The notes beneath the pieces were generated by a model that ran no database searches, was not told the origin of the DNA, and worked only from the letters and a program-made list of their open reading frames with translations. A stretch of 64,000 bases of DNA from Selenomonas sp. ND2010 (GTDB taxonomy: Bacteria; Bacillota; Negativicutes; Selenomonadales; Selenomonadaceae): contig NZ_JNKI01000010.1 in the NCBI RefSeq assembly GCF_000702005.1, positions 1-64,000 on the forward strand, written 5' to 3'. Positions 33,120 to 41,023 of the stretch are shown one piece after another (within the stretch, counting starts at the first letter, position 1; each line of letters opens with the position of its first letter). Position numbers and translations under genes: made by a program.

Positions 33120-34837
33120 TTTTCTCCCTCGATTTCAACTACATGATCCCCAAAATAATTGAATGCTTTTTCCAGCGGTGCCCGTTCCTCCGGTGGCAGC
33201 TGATTTAAATTCACTGGAATCGTCTCCGGCTCCTCTATCGCAGGAGCTGCCGGCTGCTTTTTCGGACGTGGTGGCGGCGTCATTGGACGATCCTCACCAC
33301 TGCAGGAAAGATGAAGCTCTCTTCCCGTAATCTCCTGCAACAGCGACTCCAGCTGCGTGCGATAGTTACGCATGGTCAGCGACGCCATCAGACTCCCCTT
33401 GAACTGAATAAAGAACTGCCGCTCGGTCATTCCCGCAAAGGTTCCCTGTGAGACACAAGCAAAGATCGGCATCTTATTCGTATCTTTCAGGGTCTGAAGC
33501 AGCGTATTCCAAACCTGCGTATCCTCCGCACGAACAGGTATCGGAGCTGGTGCCGGCATCGGCGCTGCTGTCGATGCCGGCTGTGTCCGCATAGTTTCCC
33601 CTTTCCTGCGGACAGGTGCCGGCCCTGCAGCCGGCATCGCCTTAACGCCAGCTGCTAAAGCAGCACTAACCTGTGCCAATTTCGCCTCCAACTGGGCAAT
33701 CCGCTCAGCATCAGCCGTTACTGCCGAATTTTCGTCCTGCCTCGACACAGCTGGCTCTTCCCGGCAAAGCGAGAGCAGTGCAACCTCCACCGTAATGCGC
33801 GGCTGCGGCGACCATTTCATCTCATTCATTGCCTCATGAAGGCGTCGTATCATCCGCATGACCTGCTCGGCAGAAAACAGCCTGGATTGTTCCTTTAAGA
33901 CATCCTCCTGCTCCGCATAGAGATCCATATTGGCGACCGTCCCTACTGCCTGATAAATCATAAGGCTTCGCAGGTGCAGCGAAAGTTCCGCAACAATCTG
34001 TTTTAAATCCTTGCCATCCCGCAAGAGTTCCGCAATAACTTCCAAAACTTCCTGGGCCTTTTGTGCCGCCAAAGCTCTTGTCATCCGATAAATCCAGTCA
34101 TGTCCCACCAGGCCTAATATCTGGCGCACCCGCTCGGCGGTAATCGTCCCTTCCGAAAGCGCGGAACACTGATCAAGAATCGAAAGCGCATCGCGCAATC
34201 CGCCATCCGCTTGGACGGCAATCATCGTCAAGGCTTCCTCTTCCGCATCGAGCTTCATCTCGTCGGCCACATAACGGAGGCGGTCATGAATCTCCTCGAC
34301 GGTGATGCGCTTGAAATCATAGCGCTGACAACGAGACTGTATCGTAGCAGGAACTTTATGCGCTTCTGTCGTCGCCAGGATAAACACCACATGAGAAGGA
34401 GGTTCTTCCAATGTCTTTAATAACGCATTGAATGCCTCAGTGGTCAGCATGTGAACCTCATCGATGATGTAAATCTTATATCGCCCATCGACAGGCGCAA
34501 ACTTTACCGTTTCTCGCAAATCGCGAATTTCATCAATACCACGGTTCGATGCCGCATCGATTTCGAACACATCCATGGAGGAACCATCGCTTATCTTGCG
34601 GCACTGCGCACATTCCCCACAGGGATCCGGCGTCGGTCCATGCTCGCAATTCAGCGCCTTGGCCAAAATTTTTGCCGTACTAGTCTTACCAGTACCACGC
34701 GGACCAGAAAACAAATAAGCATGTCCAATCTTCCCCGATGTGATCGCATTAGACAAGGTGCGGCTGATATGCTCCTGACCGACCAGATCTTTGAAACTGC
34801 CTGGACGCCATTTTCGATATAATGCAATATAAGCCAT
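33116..34837 (-). CDS. dnaX: DNA polymerase III subunits gamma/tau
   Basis: 573 residues. An AAA+ clamp-loader core (about 1-360) contains Walker A GPRGTGKT (45-52), a zinc module (Cys64, Cys73, Cys76, Cys79), Walker B IIDEVHML and sensor/arginine motifs including LATTEAHKVPATIQSRCQ. A Pro/Ala-rich linker (about 395-440) leads to the tau C-terminal domain. It loads the beta clamp during replication. The start follows GGGGGGAAG. It lies downstream of the SRP RNA, as in many Firmicutes, and its stop overlaps the RpiR-type gene. No convincing gamma-producing frameshift site was seen. Confidence 0.96.
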   Translation of the reverse strand: MAYIALYRKWRPGSFKDLVGQEHISRTLSNAITSGKIGHAYLFSGPRGTGKTSTAKILAKALNCEHGPTPDPCGECAQCRKISDGSSMDVFEIDAASNRGIDEIRDLRETVKFAPVDGRYKIYIIDEVHMLTTEAFNALLKTLEEPPSHVVFILATTEAHKVPATIQSRCQRYDFKRITVEEIHDRLRYVADEMKLDAEEEALTMIAVQADGGLRDALSILDQCSALSEGTITAERVRQILGLVGHDWIYRMTRALAAQKAQEVLEVIAELLRDGKDLKQIVAELSLHLRSLMIYQAVGTVANMDLYAEQEDVLKEQSRLFSAEQVMRMIRRLHEAMNEMKWSPQPRITVEVALLSLCREEPAVSRQDENSAVTADAERIAQLEAKLAQVSAALAAGVKAMPAAGPAPVRRKGETMRTQPASTAAPMPAPAPIPVRAEDTQVWNTLLQTLKDTNKMPIFACVSQGTFAGMTERQFFIQFKGSLMASLTMRNYRTQLESLLQEITGRELHLSCSGEDRPMTPPPRPKKQPAAPAIEEPETIPVNLNQLPPEERAPLEKAFNYFGDHVVEIEGEK

Positions 34838-34867
34838 GAATTGTCTTCCCCCCGATTATCCGCGATA

Positions 34868-34896
34868 CAAAAAAAGGATAGCTGTTGCAGCTATCC
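34868..34896 (-). terminator. Terminator after SRP RNA
   Basis: GGATAGCTG pairs with CAGCTATCC around TTG, and TTTTTTT follows on the minus strand. Some read-through into dnaX is likely, because no separate dnaX promoter is evident. Confidence 0.9.
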
Positions 34897-34907
34897 CTGT
34901 TCTTTTT

Positions 34908-35036
34908 CACGTCGGACCACAGTCCCCAGGCACCCTCACGGCACATGGAGCGACCCTCTTATCGCTGCTTCCTTCCGGACCTGACGAGGTTCGTGGGACT
35001 CCATTGCGTAAGACCAAAGCACTATGGCCCGACCTG
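34908..35036 (-). ncRNA. ffs: Signal recognition particle RNA (4.5S/small cytoplasmic type)
   Basis: The minus strand contains the conserved SRP apical loop CAGGTCCGGAAGGAAGCAGC, including the GGAA tetraloop and the asymmetric loop that binds Ffh. The ends pair (GTCGGGCC near 35030 with GGTCCGAC near 34915). Length is about 128 nt; end positions are approximate to a few bases. SRP RNA with Ffh targets nascent membrane proteins. It shares a promoter with tRNA-Ser. Confidence 0.93.
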
Positions 35037-35086
35037 AAAAAGAATTCTGCCTCTTCTGCAATCTATCCGAAAAAAGGATATAAAAA

Positions 35087-35178
35087 TGGCGGAGAGTGAG
35101 AGATTCGAACTCTCGATACAGCGTTCACCGTATACACGCTTTCCAGGCGTGCTCCTTCAACCACTCGGACAACTCTCC
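35087..35178 (-). tRNA. tRNA-Ser (anticodon GGA), CCA encoded
   Basis: The acceptor arms GGAGAGT and ACTCTCC pair; the T-arm GAGAGTTCGAATCTCTC is present. The anticodon arm CACGC-CTGGAAA-GCGTG gives anticodon GGA, and a long variable arm is typical of serine tRNA. Discriminator G and CCA are encoded. It is 92 nt long. Confidence 0.96.
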
Positions 35179-35243
35179 ACAATGCTCTACCAAAAGAAGC
35201 TATTTATTTTTCCTGTTGGCGATGTCGCTCAACAACAGAACCT

Positions 35244-35272
35244 ATTATACGAGGTATTGAACCAGATGTCAA
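35244..35272 (-). promoter_or_regulatory. Consensus promoter for tRNA-Ser and SRP RNA
   Basis: The minus strand has TTGACA (35267-35272), exactly 17 bp, then TATAAT (35244-35249): a perfect sigma-A promoter, suiting stable-RNA genes. It lies about 65 bp before tRNA-Ser, and no terminator separates the tRNA from the SRP RNA. Confidence 0.92.
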
Positions 35273-35296
35273 CACTTTTTTGAAAAAATATTAATC

Positions 35297-35328
35297 AAAG
35301 AAAAATAGGAGCAGCTGCCCTGCTCCCA
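35297..35328 (-). terminator. Terminator of the CheY-like/CheX-like pair
   Basis: GGAGCA (35308-35313) pairs with TGCTCC (35321-35326); the minus strand continues TATTTTTCTTT. It begins a few bases after the CheX-like stop. Confidence 0.78.
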
Positions 35329-35333
35329 TTATA

Positions 35334-35975
35334 TCAAAAAAACTCATCGACAGCCAGTACGATTTGGAACGAACCAAATGCCGTATACACACGCAAGCGC
35401 AATTGACGACTCCCCTGTGGTACGATATCCTTCTTCCAGCGAGGAGGATATAAATCACCTTCCAAGTCCCTTTTGGCCATCTCTATACTAAACAGGCCAA
35501 GAACCACATTGAGAAACTCTTCGCAACAGTCAATAGCCAGCTCATCCACCTGGTCCATTTCTTCCCCACTATACCGGCGGGCCATTTCTAAAAAAACCGA
35601 CTCCGCTGCGATAACGCCACCGACAATATTGATATCACCACTCACGCGAATCGAAACGGCATAGGATGGCGACATCTCCTCTGTTGTCACAGGTTCCTGT
35701 GACACGACGCTGAGTGTGTGGGTCAATTCCTCCATCTTTTCGATGAACAGCTCCACATACTTAGTGTAGATGTTCAGCTCATCATCATAGCCATCGGCAG
35801 CTGCCAATTTTACTGCTGTGCGGATAGGACGAGCATCCACTTGTTTCACCTCGGGCAACCGATGCATGATTACCCCTTCGTCCGCTTCCTCCTGCTGAAG
35901 CAAGGATTGGATTTCTTCCGGTCCATAGCGCTTTTCATTGAACAAGCATTGTGCAATGTTATACTTACTTTTCAT
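35334..35975 (-). CDS. CheX/CheC-like phosphatase-domain protein
   Basis: 213 residues from the ATG at 35975 (MKSKYNIAQC). This start is preferred because it follows AAGAAGG inside the upstream gene and overlaps its end by 11 nt; an upstream in-frame ATG at 36005 lacks such a site. Residues 1-95 are not recognised. Residues 105-213 resemble CheX: VSIRVSGDINIVGGVI, then EEFLNVVLG carrying the ExxN motif that in CheX and CheC removes phosphate from CheY-P. It is paired with the CheY-like gene upstream. No other chemotaxis gene is visible, so the partner pathway is unknown. Confidence 0.72.
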   Translation of the reverse strand: MKSKYNIAQCLFNEKRYGPEEIQSLLQQEEADEGVIMHRLPEVKQVDARPIRTAVKLAAADGYDDELNIYTKYVELFIEKMEELTHTLSVVSQEPVTTEEMSPSYAVSIRVSGDINIVGGVIAAESVFLEMARRYSGEEMDQVDELAIDCCEEFLNVVLGLFSIEMAKRDLEGDLYPPRWKKDIVPQGSRQLRLRVYTAFGSFQIVLAVDEFF

Positions 35976-36351
35976 CGCCAGCGACCTTCTTTCGGACAGA
36001 CTCAATGGTCTTCTTAATCTGGTCGCTGGAGTATGGCTTCTGAATAAAATCCATCGCTCCCATCTTCAAGGTCGTCATAAGCTTCTGCGGCGTTCCCGCG
36101 GAAGACAGCATAACTACCGGCAAATCTGGATTGACTTCCTTAATCACCTGCAGAGCCTCTATCCCACCTACTTCTGGCATAACGATATCGAGGAATATGC
36201 AATCAATCGATTCTTGAAGATTCAACATCACAGCGTCTTTGCCATTTTCTGCCTCCAACACCTCGCAGTCCAGAGCCTCCAGCTCCTGGCGCAGTTTTTT
36301 CCGCAACAGTTTTGAATCATCGGTAATGAGAACTTTAAGTTTTCTATCCAA
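35965..36351 (-). CDS. CheY-like single-domain response regulator
   Basis: 128 residues, receiver domain only. The acidic pocket (D11, D12), phospho-acceptor Asp55 in FLDIVMPEVGG, a serine at LSSAGTP and the lysine in FIQKPYS are all present. The start is TTG at 36351, supported by AGGGGGCG upstream; no in-frame ATG lies near. It has no output domain, so it would act by protein contact, as CheY does. It overlaps the CheX-like gene by 11 nt, which predicts co-translation and a phosphorylation/dephosphorylation pair. Confidence 0.9.
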   Translation of the reverse strand: MDRKLKVLITDDSKLLRKKLRQELEALDCEVLEAENGKDAVMLNLQESIDCIFLDIVMPEVGGIEALQVIKEVNPDLPVVMLSSAGTPQKLMTTLKMGAMDFIQKPYSSDQIKKTIESVRKKVAGDEK

Positions 36352-36479
36352 TGTTGTCGCCCCCTAGTATATCTCTATTTGCTTATTGTTTTATCCATGA
36401 TATCCCATTATCCAGAGATTGGATATTCTATCTATTCGGCAAAGCCGTTTTATTTTCCTCCTCCCCCCTATCGCACCAT

Positions 36480-36522
36480 AAAAAAAAGCTCCAGCAACCT
36501 CAAATTTGAGTTGCCAGAGCTT
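36480..36522 (-). terminator. Terminator of nupC
   Basis: A long stem (AGCTC with GAGCT, and GCAACCTCAAA with TTTGAGTTGC) is followed by TTTTTTT on the minus strand, about 40 bp past the nupC stop. Confidence 0.88.
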
Positions 36523-36559
36523 TTCCCTACGAAGCGATTCTGTCTAGGTTCTCTGGTTC

Positions 36560-37759
36560 TTACCAGACGAACAGGCCGGCAATTCCAGCCGACAGCAGCG
36601 AAACCAGAATACCCGAAAGCAGCATGTAGCCAACGTTACGGGAAATCAGTTCGTTCTTATCATCATCGACAATGCCTTTGAAGCAGCCGATGATCATACC
36701 CAAGGTAGAGAAATTTGCAAAGGACGTGACGAATACCGTCAGGACGCCCTGCATATGACGGCTGAACTGTCCAAGGATATCCTGAACACTCAGCATGACA
36801 ACGAACTCGTTCGTGACAAGTTTCGTTCCCATGTACTGTGCCAACTGGAAGGCCTCAGCAGAATCAAGTCCCAGGAGCCAAGCAAACGGGAACATGATGC
36901 AGCCCAGGATGTTCTCCAGCGTAATTGCCGGATGAATGAGAACCAGCAGCATATCAATGAGTTTTGCCAGTGCAACGAATGCGATGACGTTAGCGCAGAT
37001 AATCAGAATCAAGCGGCCAGCGCCCAGAATGGAGTTGCCAAGGAAGGAGAAGAACGGCTCGCGCTCTTTGCCACCCTCCGTAACCGTTGCGACCGTATCT
37101 TCTTCCTCGGAGATTTTAACCGGATGCAACAAGTTCGTAACGATAAGTGCGTTGATAACATTCAAAGGAATAGCCGTGATGATGAACTCACCCGGCATCA
37201 TCTGCGTATAGATGCCGACCATAGCAGCGGTAATGCAGCTCATCGACATCATAGCCAGCGTCAGGCAGCGATCTGCCTTCATGCGTTTGAGCTGGAGGCT
37301 GGAAACTGCCAATGCTTCCGTATTGCCCAAAAACATCATCTCAATGGCAAAGAAGGATTCAAATTTCGGCTCACGCGTGATGAATGCCAAACCTTTACCG
37401 ACCCATTTGATGATAAACGGCAGTACCCCGATGTAGGTAAGAATATCAAACATCGGAACAACCAGCAGGATTGGCAGCAGTGCTGCCGTAAAGAAGTTCA
37501 TCTGCGGAACATGTACCCAATCCGGGAATGCGAACGCAATCCCTTCATAAGCAACACTGATGAGCCAGCTGAAGCCAGCAGCTGCTGCCACGATAATTTC
37601 ACGACCGATTGAGAACGACGTGAGGAACCAAGCCATAAAGACGTTGAGCAGAAGCAAAGCTCCTACACTGCGCCACTGAATCTCTTTGCGTTTTTTGGAC
37701 AAGAGAACACCAATTGCCAAAAACACCAAAACGCCTAGAACATTGATAATAAAGTACAT
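36560..37759 (-). CDS. nupC: Concentrative nucleoside transporter (NupC/CNT family)
   Basis: 399 residues from the ATG at 37759, chosen because AAAGGAGAG lies just upstream and the length then matches E. coli NupC (about 400). About ten membrane segments are visible. Family motifs include EPKFESFFAIEMMFLGNTEALAVS-type segments, the SMSCITAAMVGIY region and TKLVTNEFVVM. It imports nucleosides with protons or sodium. It follows cdd by 89 bp but has its own promoter, with an operator at the transcription start. Confidence 0.93.
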   Translation of the reverse strand: MYFIINVLGVLVFLAIGVLLSKKRKEIQWRSVGALLLLNVFMAWFLTSFSIGREIIVAAAAGFSWLISVAYEGIAFAFPDWVHVPQMNFFTAALLPILLVVPMFDILTYIGVLPFIIKWVGKGLAFITREPKFESFFAIEMMFLGNTEALAVSSLQLKRMKADRCLTLAMMSMSCITAAMVGIYTQMMPGEFIITAIPLNVINALIVTNLLHPVKISEEEDTVATVTEGGKEREPFFSFLGNSILGAGRLILIICANVIAFVALAKLIDMLLVLIHPAITLENILGCIMFPFAWLLGLDSAEAFQLAQYMGTKLVTNEFVVMLSVQDILGQFSRHMQGVLTVFVTSFANFSTLGMIIGCFKGIVDDDKNELISRNVGYMLLSGILVSLLSAGIAGLFVW

Positions 37760-37791
37760 GATTTTCTCTCCTTTGTACTCTGTGAGAATTA

Positions 37792-37805
37792 AGGACACGT
37801 GTCCT
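37792..37805 (-). promoter_or_regulatory. Palindromic operator before nupC
   Basis: AGGACACGTGTCCT is a perfect 14-bp palindrome immediately downstream of the nupC -10. An outer dyad (TGTGAGAGAAT ... ATTCTCACA) surrounds it. Related half-sites recur before deoB, so a shared repressor of nucleoside genes is inferred. The regulator is not in the window. Confidence 0.68.
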
Positions 37806-37835
37806 ATTCTCTCACAAAATACATATTATTGTCAA
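37806..37835 (-). promoter_or_regulatory. Promoter of nupC
   Basis: The minus strand has TTGACA (37830-37835), an 18-bp spacer and GAGAAT (37806-37811). The palindromic operator abuts the -10, so bound protein would block transcription initiation. Confidence 0.65.
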
Positions 37836-37848
37836 CATTTACCGAGTT

Positions 37849-38238
37849 TTAAAGGTCTTTCTCCGAAAAGGCAAATGGCAGAATCTCCTCCAAGGTAGCA
37901 ACTTTCACATCGCCTTTGAGGTTTGCCATGATAATTTTGTTGATATGGAATTCCCCCATAACCTGACGGCAGGCACCACAGGGAGAGCAGGGGCCCTCCG
38001 TATCCGCAATCAGCGCGATTGCCTCAAATTCCTGCTCGCCCTCCGATACGGCTTTGAAAATGGCCGTACGCTCTGCGCAATTCGTTACCGGATAACTGGA
38101 GTTTTCGATATTGCAGCCTCCGTATACATTTCCCTTTTTCGTCAGCACAGCTGCTCCGACTTTGAACTTTGAATACGGGCTGTAAGAAAACTCGCGATAT
38201 TTCTTAGCAACTTCAATAAGTTCTTTATCCTCCATCAT
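37849..38238 (-). CDS. cdd: Cytidine deaminase
   Basis: 129 residues, the short tetrameric form. The zinc and catalytic motifs are NCAERTA (Cys54, Glu56) and PCGACRQ. FSYSPYSKFKVGAAV and GGCNIENSSYP bind the ribose and base. It converts cytidine and deoxycytidine to uridine forms for the phosphorylase encoded upstream. GGGAGGG precedes two possible ATGs. Confidence 0.96.
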   Translation of the reverse strand: MMEDKELIEVAKKYREFSYSPYSKFKVGAAVLTKKGNVYGGCNIENSSYPVTNCAERTAIFKAVSEGEQEFEAIALIADTEGPCSPCGACRQVMGEFHINKIIMANLKGDVKVATLEEILPFAFSEKDL

Positions 38239-38259
38239 ATAACCCTCCCCTGACTTTGA

Positions 38260-39582
38260 TTAATATTTCTCGACTTTATCCTTTTCGACACGAGCATAAA
38301 CCAGCGGTTCTTTTTCCGGCTGTTTGTCACCAATAGTGATTGCCTCACGATACATGGACTCTGCATTTTTAAGCGATTCTTCCTTGGACGTATAGAGCGT
38401 GACCAGGCTGTCGCCTTTCTTGACTGCATCGCCGTATTTCTTGTGCAGAACCAGACCAGCAGAGAAGTCGATGTCACTCTCTTTCGTCTCACGGCCAGCG
38501 CCCAGGACAACAGACGTTTCACCAATTTCTTCCGCATTCATCTTCGTAATGAAGCCATCGCGCTCTGCGATAACGTCAAGTTTGAACGGTGCCTGCGCAA
38601 ATTTCGTGTAATCGCGGAGGACTTCATCATTGCCGCCCTGTGCCTTGACCATCGTGCAGAAGGTCTCGAAAGCAGAACCATCTTCGATGGATTTTTCTGC
38701 CATAGCGCGGCACTCTTCCGGCGTTCCCTTGCCAACGAGATAGAGCATGTTCGAAGCCAGCTGCAGGGAAACTTCCGTGAGATCCTCCGGTCCATGACCC
38801 TTGAGGACATCCATGGATTCCATTACTTCCAGGCTGTTGCCGATGCCATAGCCCAGCGGCGTGTCCATATCCGTAATCAATGCTACCGTACGACGGCCTG
38901 CTCCTTCGCCAATAGCAACCATCGTCTGCGCCAGCTTGATTGAATCATCGAGCGTCTTCATGAAGGCACCGCTGCCCGTTTTTACATCCAGCAGAATGCA
39001 ATCGCTGCCAGCAGCCAACTTTTTACTCATGATGGACGAAGCAATCAGCGGAATGCTGTCGACCGTAGCCGTAACATCGCGCAGTGCATAAAGTTTTTTA
39101 TCAGCCGGAGCCAGGTTGCCAGACTGACCGATAACGCTGACACCGCATTTGTTGACCGTATCGAAGAACTCTTTGCGATCAAGAACCGTGCGATATCCCG
39201 GAATCGCCTCAAGTTTATCTACCGTACCGCCGGTATGCCCAAGGCCACGGCCAGACATCTTAGCAACTTTGCCGCCACATGCTGCTACAATCGGAGCTAC
39301 GATAAGCGTCGTTTTGTCACCAACGCCACCCGTAGAATGCTTATCGACTTTCTTGCCTTCGATAGCCGAGAGGTCAATCATATCGCCGGATTTTGCCATG
39401 ACTTTCGTCAGTTCCGTAATCTCATGGTCATTCATTCCATTGAACCAGATTGCCATCGTCATTGCGGACATCTGATAATCCGGAATATCACCGTTGACAT
39501 ATCCGGTAATCATGAACTGGATTTCCTCATCCGTCAAAACTTCGCCATGTTTTTTCTTGGTGATAAGATCGTACATTCTCAT
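38260..39582 (-). CDS. pdp: Pyrimidine-nucleoside phosphorylase
   Basis: 440 residues. The family signature SGRGLGHTGGTVDKLEAIPG is complete, as are KVDKHSTGGVGDKTT (phosphate binding) and the C-terminal alpha/beta domain with LVLHKKYGDAVKKGD. It splits uridine, thymidine or deoxyuridine with phosphate to base plus (deoxy)ribose-1-phosphate, which DeoB then isomerises. Whether it is DeoA (thymidine) or Pdp (broad) cannot be told from sequence alone; the length and Firmicute context favour Pdp. Confidence 0.95.
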   Translation of the reverse strand: MRMYDLITKKKHGEVLTDEEIQFMITGYVNGDIPDYQMSAMTMAIWFNGMNDHEITELTKVMAKSGDMIDLSAIEGKKVDKHSTGGVGDKTTLIVAPIVAACGGKVAKMSGRGLGHTGGTVDKLEAIPGYRTVLDRKEFFDTVNKCGVSVIGQSGNLAPADKKLYALRDVTATVDSIPLIASSIMSKKLAAGSDCILLDVKTGSGAFMKTLDDSIKLAQTMVAIGEGAGRRTVALITDMDTPLGYGIGNSLEVMESMDVLKGHGPEDLTEVSLQLASNMLYLVGKGTPEECRAMAEKSIEDGSAFETFCTMVKAQGGNDEVLRDYTKFAQAPFKLDVIAERDGFITKMNAEEIGETSVVLGAGRETKESDIDFSAGLVLHKKYGDAVKKGDSLVTLYTSKEESLKNAESMYREAITIGDKQPEKEPLVYARVEKDKVEKY

Positions 39583-39604
39583 TGCTGAATCTCTCCTTTA
39601 TATA

Positions 39605-39625
39605 TAGGGGAGCCTCGCTCCCCTA
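39605..39625 (-). repeat. Hairpin between deoB and pdp
   Basis: TAGGGGAGC and GCTCCCCTA form a 9-bp stem around CTC. No U-tract follows in the transcribed direction (TATATATAAAGG), so it is more likely an mRNA processing or stability element than a terminator. Confidence 0.65.
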
Positions 39626-39639
39626 CTCTATTGATACCA

Positions 39640-40821
39640 TTAGTCTTTTACAATACGCGGCAGCAAGCTCTCGCCCTTGGTCTTGAGGTCGCAGCCAAAC
39701 ATATCCGAAATCGTTGCCCCGATCATGGCAAATGTCGGATACGTTCCGAGATTGACGCCCTCTTTAATCTGTTTGCCGTAAATCAGCAGAGGCACATACT
39801 CACGCGTATGGTCTGTCCCCGGTGCCCCCGGATCACAGCCATGATCTGCCGTAATCATCAGCACATCATCATCCTTCATCTTCGCCATGAACTCGCCGAG
39901 CTGACGGTCAAACACCGTCGCAGCTTCCGCATAGCCATCGATGTTGCGGCGATGACCATACTGCATGTCAAAATCAACGAGATTTACGAAGCAAAGACCC
40001 GTGAAATCTTCCTCCATGACTTTGAGCGTCTTTTCCATCCCATCGACATTGTCTTTGTTGATGCCCAGGCTGCGGCTGATGCTGCGGCCGGCAAAAATAT
40101 CCGAAATTTTGCCAACCCCGATGGTATCGAGGCCTTTGCGCTGCAGCGCATCCATCATCGTGTCTCCCGTCGGATCCAGCGAGAAATCATGGCGACGGGA
40201 AGTACGCGTATACTCCGGATAGCTGCCCACATACGGACGGGCAATGACACGGCCCACGCCATGCTCGCCCTGCAGCATCTCACGAGCTGTCTTGCAGTAA
40301 CCGTAGAGCTCTTCGACTGGTACATCTGCTTCATTCGCTGCAATCTGGAATACACTGTCGGCCGACGTATAAACGATCAAGCCGCCAGTTTTCTCCTGCT
40401 CACGGCCGTAATCATGGATAACGGCCGTACCGGAATACGGTTTGTTGCACAGGATCTTTTTACCGAAAGCCTTCTCGAGCTTTGCAATCAGATCAGCTGG
40501 GAAGCCATCCGGATACGTGGGAAGCGGACGCTCCGATACGATACCGGAAATCTCCCAATGACCAATGGTCGTATCTTTGCCGCGGGAAAGCTCACGCAGA
40601 CGGGCAAAGCTGCCAATCGGTGCTGCCTCCGGCGAGCCACAGTCAACCCCATCGATATTGAACAGACCGAGTTTTTTCATATTCGGTGTATCATACTTCG
40701 GCGAAGCAACAATTGACTTCAACGTGTTGCATACATCATCGCCGAATTCCGGAGCATCCGGCTCACGGCCAATACCATAGCTGTCCAGCACAATAATAAA
40801 GGCGCGTTTGAATTTACTCAT
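39640..40821 (-). CDS. deoB: Phosphopentomutase
   Basis: 393 residues from ATG 40821; GGGAGGT with a T6 spacer lies directly upstream, so an earlier in-frame start (40842) is rejected. The alkaline-phosphatase-superfamily metal sites are visible: IIVLDSYGIGREPDA at the N-terminus, then HWEISG, and MITADHGCDPGAPGTDHTRE near the C-terminus. It converts (deoxy)ribose-1-phosphate to the 5-phosphate for entry into central metabolism. It is the first gene of deoB-pdp-cdd-nupC. Confidence 0.96.
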   Translation of the reverse strand: MSKFKRAFIIVLDSYGIGREPDAPEFGDDVCNTLKSIVASPKYDTPNMKKLGLFNIDGVDCGSPEAAPIGSFARLRELSRGKDTTIGHWEISGIVSERPLPTYPDGFPADLIAKLEKAFGKKILCNKPYSGTAVIHDYGREQEKTGGLIVYTSADSVFQIAANEADVPVEELYGYCKTAREMLQGEHGVGRVIARPYVGSYPEYTRTSRRHDFSLDPTGDTMMDALQRKGLDTIGVGKISDIFAGRSISRSLGINKDNVDGMEKTLKVMEEDFTGLCFVNLVDFDMQYGHRRNIDGYAEAATVFDRQLGEFMAKMKDDDVLMITADHGCDPGAPGTDHTREYVPLLIYGKQIKEGVNLGTYPTFAMIGATISDMFGCDLKTKGESLLPRIVKD

Positions 40822-40936
40822 AAAAAAGACCTCCCATACCAAAAACAGTTCGTTATGTTTATAATTATCTGACGATTACTGTTCTTAATCTTATCTTAGG
40901 TTGTTATTATTGTATCGCTTTCCGGCTTGTAATAAA

Positions 40937-40950
40937 AGGACACATGTCTC
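40937..40950 (-). promoter_or_regulatory. Nucleoside-operon operator site A
   Basis: AGGACACATGTCTC is an imperfect palindrome sharing AGGACAC with the perfect site before nupC. It lies 116 bp upstream of the deoB start codon. A second copy lies 41 bp farther upstream of deoB. Confidence 0.6.
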
Positions 40951-40979
40951 GAAACAATTCGGATTCCCTCTTGTTTTCT

Positions 40980-40992
40980 AAACATGTGTCCT
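40980..40992 (-). promoter_or_regulatory. Nucleoside-operon operator site B
   Basis: On the minus strand this reads AGGACACATGTTT, again with the AGGACAC half-site. Its centre is 41 bp, about four helical turns, from site A, a spacing suited to cooperative binding or looping. Confidence 0.55.
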
Positions 40993-41023
40993 ATTTCTGC
41001 TATTCTTCCTCTTAGGTTCCTTC

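Noticed and set aside
33240..33270. A-rich run in dnaX considered as a gamma/tau frameshift site
   Set aside because: The only A-run noticed lies near the end of the gene, past the clamp-loader core, without a clear slippery heptamer plus stem-loop.
36755..37612. 285-codon plus-strand frame opposite nupC
   Set aside because: Opposite strand of an unambiguous transporter gene; composition (many His, Gln, Asn) is typical of antisense translation.
39631..40716. 361-codon plus-strand frame opposite deoB
   Set aside because: Antisense shadow of a complete, conserved gene; no independent signals.
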